A DNA stretch of 6,823 bases, from the NCBI GenBank assembly GCA_964455485.1, contig CAYVXT010000082.1, positions 1 to 6,823 of the forward strand, written 5' to 3'. The position numbers and the translations under genes were made by a program. The number at the start of each line of letters is the position of its first letter. Positions within the stretch are counted from its first letter, which is position 1. Of the stretch, positions 1 through 4,777 are shown piece by piece. Source of the DNA: CAYVXT01 sp964455485 (lineage in GTDB: Bacteria; Patescibacteriota; Minisyncoccia; Phycocordibacterales; WO2-35-19). The notes under the pieces were generated by a model. It worked only from the letters and a program-made list of their open reading frames with translations. It did not search any database and was not told where the DNA came from.

Positions 1-141
1 TACGCTCGACGCAAAGTGCTAACTCCGACAGAAGAATTCCGCTCGGCTCGCTGTGCTCGCCCTGCCCCTCGCTCCGTCCGCCAAATTCCACTCATTCATT
101 TTTTAGGCGGGGTGTTTTTTGAAATTGTATGAGGGCGGACG
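1..141. repeat. Left copy of 141-nt perfect terminal inverted repeat
   Basis: Bases 1-141 are the exact reverse complement of 6683-6823; I compared them base by base, and the match ends at 142 (G here, T in the reverse complement of the right end). The outer part is GC-rich with CTCGC/CCGCC-type simple motifs. The inner part contains AGGCGGGGTGTTTTTTG and GTATGAGGGCGGAC. No gene lies inside it. It may be a true element end, or the last k-mer of a longer inverted repeat at which the assembly stopped. The repeat itself is certain; its biological meaning is not. Confidence 0.97.
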
Positions 142-163
142 GAAGCGAGGGCAAAATTTGTAT

Positions 164-559
164 CTAATTTTTAAGTATCTCATTAATTTTCTCCCTCGGA
201 ATTTTTCTCACCATCACTTTCTTTAATCCTTGTGTGTGGGCTTTTACCAATCTGTGAAGTCCATCGAGAATAAGCCATCGACCTTTATTTTCCATAATAT
301 CAATCGGGTATTTGAGATCAGCTTCTTGAATTTTTTTGTAATGAATCGAATGCTTATCCGGATCATCAACCACTTCCCAAGGAGTTAAATTGTAATCGTC
401 GGTATCTTCAACCTCCCAAAACGGAATATCAAAGTGCCAAATTAAATCTTGCATGTCCATTTCTTCTATTGGAATATCCAAAGCCCAGACTTTCTTTGAG
501 TCCCAAGAAAAATCAAATCCAACATCTTTAATTATTTGTGGTCTATCTTCCCAAGCCAT
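164..559 (-). CDS. Small ParB/sulfiredoxin-fold domain protein
   Basis: A 131-residue protein, probably cytosolic. Residues 95-107 (W-L-I-L-D-G-L-H-R-L-V-K-A), then G111 and V-x-V-R-x-I-P at about 115-121, match the core ParB/Srx signature (hydrophobic strand, D-G-x-H-R, helix, then Gly and a basic-proline strand). The preceding Y-P-I-D-I strand also fits. The N-terminal 80 residues are acidic and Trp-rich and I do not recognise them. There is no helix-turn-helix or dimerisation domain, so this is not a full partition ParB. Stand-alone members of this fold include sulfiredoxin-like, nuclease-like and nucleotide-binding proteins, so the reaction is unknown. The ATG follows the kinase gene's stop codon by one base, so the two are surely co-transcribed; only a weak GAG precedes the start. 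The gene stops 22 bases from the left inverted repeat. Confidence 0.8.
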   Translation of the reverse strand: MAWEDRPQIIKDVGFDFSWDSKKVWALDIPIEEMDMQDLIWHFDIPFWEVEDTDDYNLTPWEVVDDPDKHSIHYKKIQEADLKYPIDIMENKGRWLILDGLHRLVKAHTQGLKKVMVRKIPREKINEILKN

Positions 560-560
560 A

Positions 561-1076
561 TTATTTTCTCAAATTACCTAAAATAAATTCTGCAATTTCA
601 TTGGGACTTTTACTTGCATCAACTTCTGTAAAATTTTTTATCTTATTCATCAATTCTGTTCTCCAAGCAAAGATAGCTTCTTGCTCATCTTCTTTTTTAC
701 CAAAGTGATTGTTTGTGCGTTTCAAAAGCCTTTGTTTTATGACATCATCAGAAGCATTAAGGAAGAATACTTTATCAAACTCTGCAACAACTTCTTCTAT
801 ATTTTCTGAAACACCAGCAACAAAAATATCCTTATCTTCTCGTATACACGAAAGAAGTTTTTTGAGAGTTTCTATATTGCAATACCATCCATGCTCGTTG
901 ATCCATTTTTGATCTCTTCCTGTGGGTCCATATTCGGTGATTTCGCCCGTAGCTATATTTTTCCATATACACATGCCGGTCGCATCAAGATCAATAACAA
1001 CATATCCATACTTTTGTAGTTCTGATAGAACGGTAGTTTTACCAGTTCCGGCTATTCCCGTAATAATGATTTTCAT
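561..1076 (-). CDS. P-loop kinase-like protein (AAA_18 / adenylate-kinase-like)
   Basis: A 171-residue protein starting M-K-I-I-I-T. The Walker A loop G-I-A-G-T-G-K-T-T lies at residues 7-15 straight after the first beta strand, as in small nucleotide kinases and AAA_18 proteins. Further on come a hydrophobic D-I-F-V-A-G strand in the Walker B position, an F-F-L-N strand, and a basic R-L-L-K-R-T-N-N lid-like segment. It should bind ATP or GTP and may phosphorylate a nucleotide or other small substrate, which the sequence does not identify. The frame opens at 1121, but that ATG lies inside the terminator hairpin 1111-1134 of the preceding gene; the ATG at 1076, immediately before the first strand, is therefore chosen. 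There is no Shine-Dalgarno. A weak -10-like TACACT (minus strand, 1083-1088) sits just before the ATG, so the mRNA could be nearly leaderless. Confidence 0.82.
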   Translation of the reverse strand: MKIIITGIAGTGKTTVLSELQKYGYVVIDLDATGMCIWKNIATGEITEYGPTGRDQKWINEHGWYCNIETLKKLLSCIREDKDIFVAGVSENIEEVVAEFDKVFFLNASDDVIKQRLLKRTNNHFGKKEDEQEAIFAWRTELMNKIKNFTEVDASKSPNEIAEFILGNLRK

Positions 1077-1110
1077 AACACAAGTGTAATTAAATTTTGG
1101 GCAAATGAAA

Positions 1111-1134
1111 AGGGTGGCCATCGCTGGTCACCCT
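1111..1134 (-). terminator. Rho-independent terminator after the 2406-1153 operon
   Basis: Arms 1111-1120 and 1125-1134 form a 10-bp stem with one G-T wobble and a four-base loop. On the minus strand the stem is followed by TTTTCATTTG. It lies 19 bases downstream of the stop codon at 1153 and just upstream of the kinase ATG at 1076, so it separates the two minus-strand units. Confidence 0.75.
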
Positions 1135-1152
1135 AACTTGTGCAGGTGCAAA

Positions 1153-1443
1153 CTACAAACACATTTTCGCGGCGGATTTGCCTTGAAGGTGCATCAGCAA
1201 GTCCTGGTATTCGCCAGCGGCTTCGATTTCCCGCCGATTTGCCTGGTTGTTGAAGCCCCTGCATGTCGATGCGACCAGGATGTCCAAATCTTCGATTGAG
1301 GGATCCAGCTTGTCGACGAGCTTTTTGACGACTCGCGCCGAAATTCCCCAACCACCGGCCGCGTAATCTTCCAGAGAAGCGGAGAGCTCCTCGAAAGTTA
1401 CGTTCTCGGCCTGTTCCAGTTCCGCAAATGTTTTCGCCCTCAT
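1153..1443 (-). CDS. Hypothetical small protein
   Basis: A 96-residue, mainly helical protein with an acidic N-terminal half (F-A-E-L-E-Q-A-E), a glycine-rich turn near 30-33 (G-G-W-G) and two cysteines (C61, C95). I do not recognise the family. The frame extends upstream to 1488, but the ATG at 1443 is chosen because it follows GAAGGAGTTCTTTTAGC, a strong Shine-Dalgarno with normal spacing that an earlier start would translate through. The same leader precedes the HTH gene at 3064. It is the last gene of the unit reading from 2406 to 1153 and is followed by a terminator. A base-paired spacer of about 100 nt separates it from the gene upstream. Composition is GC-richer than in the kinase gene next to it. 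Confidence 0.7.
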   Translation of the reverse strand: MRAKTFAELEQAENVTFEELSASLEDYAAGGWGISARVVKKLVDKLDPSIEDLDILVASTCRGFNNQANRREIEAAGEYQDLLMHLQGKSAAKMCL

Positions 1444-1445
1444 GC

Positions 1446-1460
1446 TAAAAGAACTCCTTC
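1446..1460 (-). promoter_or_regulatory. Shared Shine-Dalgarno leader, copy 1
   Basis: On the minus strand this reads GAAGGAGTTCTTTTA and ends two bases before the ATG at 1443. The identical 15 bases precede the ATG at 3064. It fixes the start of the 1153-1443 gene. Confidence 0.75.
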
Positions 1461-1508
1461 CTGGGAAAACTCCCACCGCAACACTCAAATTTTGAATGCT
1501 CTGGTAGG

Positions 1509-1537
1509 AGGGTCAGCGCGCTTGTGCGGCTGGCCCT
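1509..1537 (-). other. Intergenic hairpin between two operon genes
   Basis: Arms AGGGTCAG (1509-1516) and CTGGCCCT (1530-1537) pair with one wobble, and an inner CGC/GCG adds to the stem. It follows the stop at 1548 on the minus strand, but the next bases are CCTACC and not a T run. It is therefore more likely an mRNA processing or stability element, or a weak attenuator, than a full terminator. Confidence 0.45.
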
Positions 1538-1547
1538 TGTGAATGAA

Positions 1548-1991
1548 CTACTGCGGCAAATCGCGCGGGTCGGCGTCGATCTCCTTGAGATACTCGACTT
1601 CGTCCATCGCATCGCTCTGTTTGCAGTCGTCGCAGACGAACGGCGGCATGTTGGCGAAGAGCTCGGCTTTGCCGATTCTCCAAGCTACGGCGCCGCATTT
1701 GCAGAGGATCTTGTTTGCCGGGTCTCCCTTGGAAAGATGCGGAACGTAATACTGATACAGATCCACATCCTCTTCTTCGCCGGAGTCCGTTTTGAAGCGG
1801 ACCATGAAGTCGGTGGGAATCGGTGCGTCCCATCCCTGATGAAAAGCTGTTGCCTGAAGTCGCTTACGACCTTCTTCCATTTCTTTGACAGAGTCGTAGG
1901 TTCTGCGCTGTTCCCGTATTCCGTGAACCAGCATCGCGAATCCCACAACAACTCCATCGAAAACCTGCTGCGTCGGTTGTTGCAGTGTCAT
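1548..1991 (-). CDS. Hypothetical protein with CxC...CxxC zinc-ribbon pattern
   Basis: A 147-residue protein. Cysteines 97, 99, 120 and 123 (L-C-K-C-G and F-V-C-D-D-C) form two knuckles about 20 residues apart, a likely single zinc site. Before them comes a strand-rich segment (D-F-M-V-R-F-K-T-D) with an acidic patch (G-E-E-E-D-V-D), and the C-terminus is also acidic. There is no catalytic motif I can name; a small nucleic-acid or protein-binding role is possible but unproven. The ATG at 1991 is supported by GGGAG about ten bases upstream on the minus strand. It is the middle gene of the unit that starts at 2406, with a 115-base spacer to the upstream gene in which I see only this ribosome-binding site. 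Confidence 0.72.
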   Translation of the reverse strand: MTLQQPTQQVFDGVVVGFAMLVHGIREQRRTYDSVKEMEEGRKRLQATAFHQGWDAPIPTDFMVRFKTDSGEEEDVDLYQYYVPHLSKGDPANKILCKCGAVAWRIGKAELFANMPPFVCDDCKQSDAMDEVEYLKEIDADPRDLPQ

Positions 1992-2106
1992 ATTTATTTA
2001 TCTCCCAAAGAACAAATTTAATTCCTGTCTCTAGGCCCACCAACTTTCGATGGAACCAGATCAGGAGCCGAACCTTTCCGAAGAAAGATTACAGCTCATG
2101 AAGGTA

Positions 2107-2406
2107 CTACTCTGTCGGGAACAACCAATTGCCGATCCGATTCAGTTCGGCACGCACGCCCTCGTCGGGCGCTTGACGAACGCAGTGATCGAGCGCCATG
2201 GTGGCGATCTCTTTCACTCTGTCCAAACTCCCGCCGCCGAGGAAGGCGACTTCTTCGGTCGACCACGATGTGCGGTCGAAACGGCCGAGGCACTTGCCTG
2301 CGGTGATACGTTCGCGGAAAGAAAGGCTCTCAATCGCGTCGATTTGAGCGACGAGCCAATCCCGATCGATGGAAACCGCCATACGCTCCAATAAGCCTGT
2401 GGACAT
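2107..2406 (-). CDS. Hypothetical small protein, first gene of a three-gene unit
   Basis: A 99-residue protein predicted by eye to be mostly helical (W-L-V-A-Q-I-D-A-I-E-S-L near the start, then V-K-E-I-A-T-M-A-L-D). No membrane segment, cysteine pair or known motif is visible, and I do not recognise the family. The start at 2406 is strongly supported: AGGAG lies about nine bases upstream, and a consensus promoter lies just beyond. It heads the minus-strand unit that continues with the zinc-ribbon gene and the 96-residue gene. The GC-rich codon choice matches the other four genes of the central block. Confidence 0.72.
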   Translation of the reverse strand: MSTGLLERMAVSIDRDWLVAQIDAIESLSFRERITAGKCLGRFDRTSWSTEEVAFLGGGSLDRVKEIATMALDHCVRQAPDEGVRAELNRIGNWLFPTE

Positions 2407-2427
2407 TTTTACTATCTCCTACCCTTA

Positions 2428-2456
2428 ATTATACACCCTTTCACCTTTCCTGTCAA
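2428..2456 (-). promoter_or_regulatory. Consensus sigma70-type promoter for the 2406-1153 unit
   Basis: On the minus strand, TTGACA (2451-2456) and TATAAT (2428-2433) are separated by exactly 17 bases (2434-2450). Both boxes are perfect consensus. The -10 is about 22 bases from the ATG at 2406, leaving room for a short leader with AGGAG. Confidence 0.88.
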
Positions 2457-2483
2457 GCCCAAAATGAGCAAGATTCTAATCCT

Positions 2484-2521
2484 TTAAAACCCTTTCAAAA
2501 TACCGCTAAAAGTGGTATGAG
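2484..2521 (+). promoter_or_regulatory. Degenerate plus-strand promoter-like repeat
   Basis: Bases 2484-2517 match 3635-3668 at 30 of 34 positions. The second copy is a plausible promoter (TTGAAA, 16 bases, TACAAT). Here the boxes read TTCAAA (2494-2499) and TATGAG (2516-2521), so both are weakened. No plus-strand gene follows, so this is probably the decayed half of a duplicated divergent promoter. Confidence 0.5.
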
Positions 2522-2547
2522 AGCGGGGGCAAAATTTTTTATAAAAA

Positions 2548-2573
2548 CAAAATCCGCCCTCCACCGGATTTTG
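2548..2573 (-). terminator. Rho-independent terminator after the 3555-2588 unit
   Basis: CAAAATCCG (2548-2556) pairs perfectly with CGGATTTTG (2565-2573) around an eight-base loop. Reading the minus strand, the stem is followed by TTTTTATAAAAAATTTT. It begins 14 bases after the stop of the HTH gene at 2588. The loop side (CCGCCCTCCAC) can alternatively pair with GTGGGGGCGG at 2577-2586. Confidence 0.8.
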
Positions 2574-2587
2574 TCCGTGGGGGCGGG

Positions 2588-3064
2588 TCATATTTGCCAA
2601 TTGATCACTTCATCGCCAACTGCACGATTCAAATTGGCCTCGAGGAGCAATTCCGGTCTGGCCTTGAGGATTGCGGACAGGCGGAAAAGGGTATCGATGT
2701 TCCACCCTCCGAAATCGACCGGCTTCTCCAAAGAGAGCATCCGTCCGATAAAAGAGGGGTTCATCTTCATCCGTCTGGCGAGCTCATTGATCGAGAAGAT
2801 CTTCTGCCAAGCCATGAGGATGTAGACATTGGACCGAACTTGGTCGGCTTTCATCTGAACCCAGATCCAGATCAAACTATTCGCTCGAAAGAAATCCGGG
2901 TGATCCTTGTAGTTCATGGCGCCAAGCAAACTGATATCTTGGATCAGGCCGTACATCTGTGTCTCTACGAAATCCGATCCCTTTTCGGCAATCTCTTGCT
3001 CCTCTTCTCGAGTGAGAGAGTAATGCCGTCGAGGACCTTTGACCGTTTGATATTGAAGTTGCAT
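2588..3064 (-). CDS. XRE-like helix-turn-helix protein
   Basis: A 158-residue protein. The C-terminal region from about 88 to 142 resembles a Cro/CI-type five-helix domain: I-N-E-L-A-R-R-M-K-M, then N-P-S-F-I-G-R-M-L-S as recognition helix, and I-D-T-L-F-R-L-S-A-I-L as a later helix. The N-terminal half (T-R-E-E-E-Q-E-I-A-E and two aromatic helices) is unrecognised and may sense or dimerise. The frame opens at 3082, but that codon is part of the leader GAAGGAGTTCTTTTA; the ATG at 3064, one base after the leader, is the better start. It is the second gene after the one at 3555, with a 35-base spacer, and ends just before a terminator. It is a natural candidate for autoregulating this unit through the dyad at 3600-3627; that is inference. 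A slightly longer open frame on the plus strand over the same DNA lacks such signals. Confidence 0.75.
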   Translation of the reverse strand: MQLQYQTVKGPRRHYSLTREEEQEIAEKGSDFVETQMYGLIQDISLLGAMNYKDHPDFFRANSLIWIWVQMKADQVRSNVYILMAWQKIFSINELARRMKMNPSFIGRMLSLEKPVDFGGWNIDTLFRLSAILKARPELLLEANLNRAVGDEVINWQI

Positions 3065-3065
3065 G

Positions 3066-3080
3066 TAAAAGAACTCCTTC
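3066..3080 (-). promoter_or_regulatory. Shared Shine-Dalgarno leader, copy 2
   Basis: GAAGGAGTTCTTTTA on the minus strand, identical over 15 bases to 1446-1460. It ends one base before the ATG at 3064 and decides that start over the in-frame ATG at 3082. Confidence 0.75.
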
Positions 3081-3099
3081 ATCTCGATATCATTTCAGA

Positions 3100-3555
3100 T
3101 CATTGGGAACGAACACCGGCCAAGACACGCTTGATACGGATCCCACGGGGAGCATCCGGGTAACCGAGTCCGAGAGAGCGATCTTCGAGAGAAAACTTTC
3201 CCTCGATGATACGCCGATCGCCACGCGGTTCTTTCCATGGGTCGTGGAGAAATGTTACAAACAAATCTTCAGAAAAATTCTCCCTCGTTCCGTGTTCGCG
3301 AGCGAATCGAAGCGCATGCTCGTAGGTCGGGCGCAGTAATCTTTCTCGCTTGAGAATCGCGAGACCCTCTTCTTCCGTGAAGCTGGCGCCAGGGTCATAA
3401 ATCACGATCTCATCATCTCTCTGTACCTCTTTTGCAGTGAGTGGGAAGTTTTCCTGATTGATCCACTCATGCACATAGTAGAAACCGTTGGCATTGAGAT
3501 AGGCCACAATTTCATCGGTTGTTTCCGGTGCACCCATCTTTACAAGGAAACTCAT
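3100..3555 (-). CDS. Hypothetical protein, first gene of a two-gene unit
   Basis: A 151-residue soluble protein. A central stretch (R-P-T-Y-E-H-A-L-R-F-A, residues 75-85) is followed by a strand and F-L-H-D-P-W (about 102-107). The C-terminus is basic (R-G-I-R-I-K-R-V-L-A-G-V-R). From memory these two motifs occur in uncharacterised small proteins of Parcubacteria, but I could not verify this and no function is known to me. The ATG at 3555 has AGGAAGG about seven bases upstream and a promoter at 3580-3608. It is followed by the HTH gene in the same direction. Composition is GC-richer than in the plus-strand genes that start just beyond. Confidence 0.75.
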   Translation of the reverse strand: MSFLVKMGAPETTDEIVAYLNANGFYYVHEWINQENFPLTAKEVQRDDEIVIYDPGASFTEEEGLAILKRERLLRPTYEHALRFAREHGTRENFSEDLFVTFLHDPWKEPRGDRRIIEGKFSLEDRSLGLGYPDAPRGIRIKRVLAGVRSQ

Positions 3556-3579
3556 TTTACACCTTCCTTTCTACCATAT

Positions 3580-3608
3580 ATTATACACCCGCACAATACA
3601 AAAGTCAA
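3580..3608 (-). promoter_or_regulatory. Sigma70-type promoter for the 3555-2588 unit
   Basis: On the minus strand, TTGACT (3603-3608) and TATAAT (3580-3585) are separated by 17 bases. A second TTGACA occurs eight bases further upstream. The -35 lies within the candidate operator dyad at 3600-3627. Confidence 0.85.
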
Positions 3609-3627
3609 GCTGTCAACGATGACTTTT
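3600..3627. promoter_or_regulatory. Candidate operator: inverted repeat over the -35 box
   Basis: AAAAGTCA (3600-3607) and TGACTTTT (3620-3627) form a perfect 8-bp inverted repeat with a 12-base centre. It overlaps the -35 of the minus-strand promoter and lies 17 bases upstream of the plus-strand -35. The position suits a repressor site for the divergent promoters. The HTH protein encoded in the controlled unit is the obvious but unproven candidate. Confidence 0.4.
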
Positions 3628-3644
3628 TGAGCCGTTAAAACCCT

Positions 3645-3672
3645 TTGAAAATATGGATAAAAGTGGTACAAT
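3645..3672 (+). promoter_or_regulatory. Extended -10 promoter for the plus-strand cluster
   Basis: TTGAAA (3645-3650), 16 bases, then TACAAT (3667-3672) preceded by TG one base upstream (3664-3665), an extended -10. The expected transcript start near 3679 leaves a leader of about eight bases before the ATG at 3687, too short for a Shine-Dalgarno. Confidence 0.7.
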
Positions 3673-3686
3673 GTTTTTATAGAAAT

Positions 3687-4091
3687 ATGAATTTCACTGA
3701 GGTCAAATCAATACTTGAATCGATTACTACGTTGGTTAAGAAGGCGGCAACTTTGGATTTGCAAGAAAAAATAGTTCAGCTTCGCGAATATATAATTTCT
3801 CTAAAAGATGACAACATTTCTCTAAAAGAGGAAAATCAGACTTTAAAATTGGAATTAGAAGCTGAAAAAATTTTTACCCTAAAGAATGGTTTGTATTGGA
3901 AAGATGGAGACAGCGTTCCATTTTGCCAAAAATGTCTTGATGGTTCTAAAAAGAGAATACATCTTCAAATGTGGAATAGTAGGGGTGGTTGGAAATGTTT
4001 TGAATGTGATAAATATTATACTCCCGTTCACGAGCTTGGTGGAGTGAATGTATTTAAATCGCATTTTGATAGAAGAAATGAGGCTATGTAA
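3687..4091 (+). CDS. Coiled-coil plus zinc-ribbon protein
   Basis: A 134-residue protein. Residues about 23-60 form a leucine/isoleucine heptad coiled coil (E-N-Q-T-L-K-L-E-L-E at its end). It is followed by a K-N-G-L-Y-W-K turn and then a zinc ribbon with C80-x-x-C83 and C104-x-x-C107. Small proteins with this order (helix, N-G-x-Y-W, F-C-x-x-C, W-x-C-x-x-C) are common in bacterial accessory DNA as uncharacterised proteins. The frame could be read from a TTG at 3645, but that codon is the promoter -35 box; the ATG at 3687 lies just after the expected transcript start. It has no Shine-Dalgarno. It is the first gene of an AT-rich plus-strand cluster, ten bases ahead of the next start. A role in binding nucleic acid or oligomerising is inference. 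Confidence 0.75.
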   Translation: MNFTEVKSILESITTLVKKAATLDLQEKIVQLREYIISLKDDNISLKEENQTLKLELEAEKIFTLKNGLYWKDGDSVPFCQKCLDGSKKRIHLQMWNSRGGWKCFECDKYYTPVHELGGVNVFKSHFDRRNEAM

Positions 4092-4101
4092 ATTTATTTG
4101 A

Positions 4102-4773
4102 ATGGATACAAAATATTTACATCTTAGAAAAGAGGGTAACACTTCACGAATTAGTAAGTGGAGTATAGATAATCTTAGAGACGGCTTTAACTATTTTTTA
4201 GAAATTAACGGACATTATCCAACATCAAAAGAGGTGGATGATTTTGAATATTTACCGACTAGAAAAACTTTAGAAAGATCTTTTGGTGGAATAACAAAAC
4301 TCAGAGAGACTCTTGGTCTTGATATACCCAAAGATTACCGTACCGGAATAACGAGATCAAATATGGCCGCTAGTGCAGACAAAAGAGCCAGAAAATATGA
4401 AGAAGAATTTTATAATTATCTGGTTTCAAAAATTCCAGAGGTTAGAGTTCACGAACATAAAATTATTAGACCTGGTGATACAGCGGCAGATTTTTTCATC
4501 TACACTTCAGATACCAGTGGGATTGTTATTGATTTGTTTTATGCAATGGATATGCACTCTTTAGTGGGTGTTGTGAATATCAAATTCAAAAAATATATTG
4601 GGGTTAAATTTCCCGTCTATTTTGTTTTGGTTGGAAATAAAGAAATAACCCAAGAAATTATAAACGACAAGATGAATAATCGTAAAAATCCATTGTCCGA
4701 TCATATACAAGTGTTGACTGAAGAAAATTTTAAAAAATCATTGGATTCTGTAATTAATGAGAGGAATAAATAA
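4102..4773 (+). CDS. Homing-endonuclease-associated repeat protein with possible degenerate nuclease domain
   Basis: A 223-residue protein. Residues 19-73 fit the DNA-binding repeat found beside homing endonucleases: W-S-I-D-N-L-R-D-G-F, a helix, G-H-Y-P-T-S-K-E-V, then T-L-E-R-S-F-G-G-I-T-K-L-R-E-T-L-G-L. Residues 95-170 look like an alpha-beta nuclease core: an E-E-E-F helix at about 100-103, D130-F-F-I and I-V-I-D144-L-F strands, then a K-rich strand (I-K-F-K-K, 160-164). This resembles PD-(D/E)xK enzymes, except that D144 is not followed by x-Lys, so the site is either unusual or inactive. No HNH, GIY-YIG or LAGLIDADG motif is present. The start follows the zinc-ribbon gene by ten bases and has no Shine-Dalgarno, suggesting translational coupling. 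The next gene begins at or within its 3' end. The DNA-binding part is fairly secure; the nuclease call is tentative. Confidence 0.68.
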   Translation: MDTKYLHLRKEGNTSRISKWSIDNLRDGFNYFLEINGHYPTSKEVDDFEYLPTRKTLERSFGGITKLRETLGLDIPKDYRTGITRSNMAASADKRARKYEEEFYNYLVSKIPEVRVHEHKIIRPGDTAADFFIYTSDTSGIVIDLFYAMDMHSLVGVVNIKFKKYIGVKFPVYFVLVGNKEITQEIINDKMNNRKNPLSDHIQVLTEENFKKSLDSVINERNK

Positions 4774-4777
4774 TTTT

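Noticed and set aside
164..559. Plasmid partition protein ParB
   Set aside because: Only the small ParB/Srx-fold core is present; the helix-turn-helix and dimer domains and a ParA neighbour are missing.
1078..1121. An upstream start extending the kinase-like protein by 15 residues to 1121
   Set aside because: That ATG is inside the stem of the terminator 1111-1134, and the protein's first beta strand begins at the internal ATG at 1076.
1524..2021. A 165-codon plus-strand open frame
   Set aside because: It lies antisense to the zinc-ribbon gene, whose start, CxC/CxxC pattern and ribosome-binding site are convincing; the plus frame has none of these.
2594..3163. A 189-codon open frame on the plus strand, longer than the minus-strand gene it overlaps
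   Set aside because: No ribosome-binding site or promoter, no recognisable domain, and the minus strand has two promoter-driven genes with Shine-Dalgarno sites, an HTH domain and a terminator across the same DNA.
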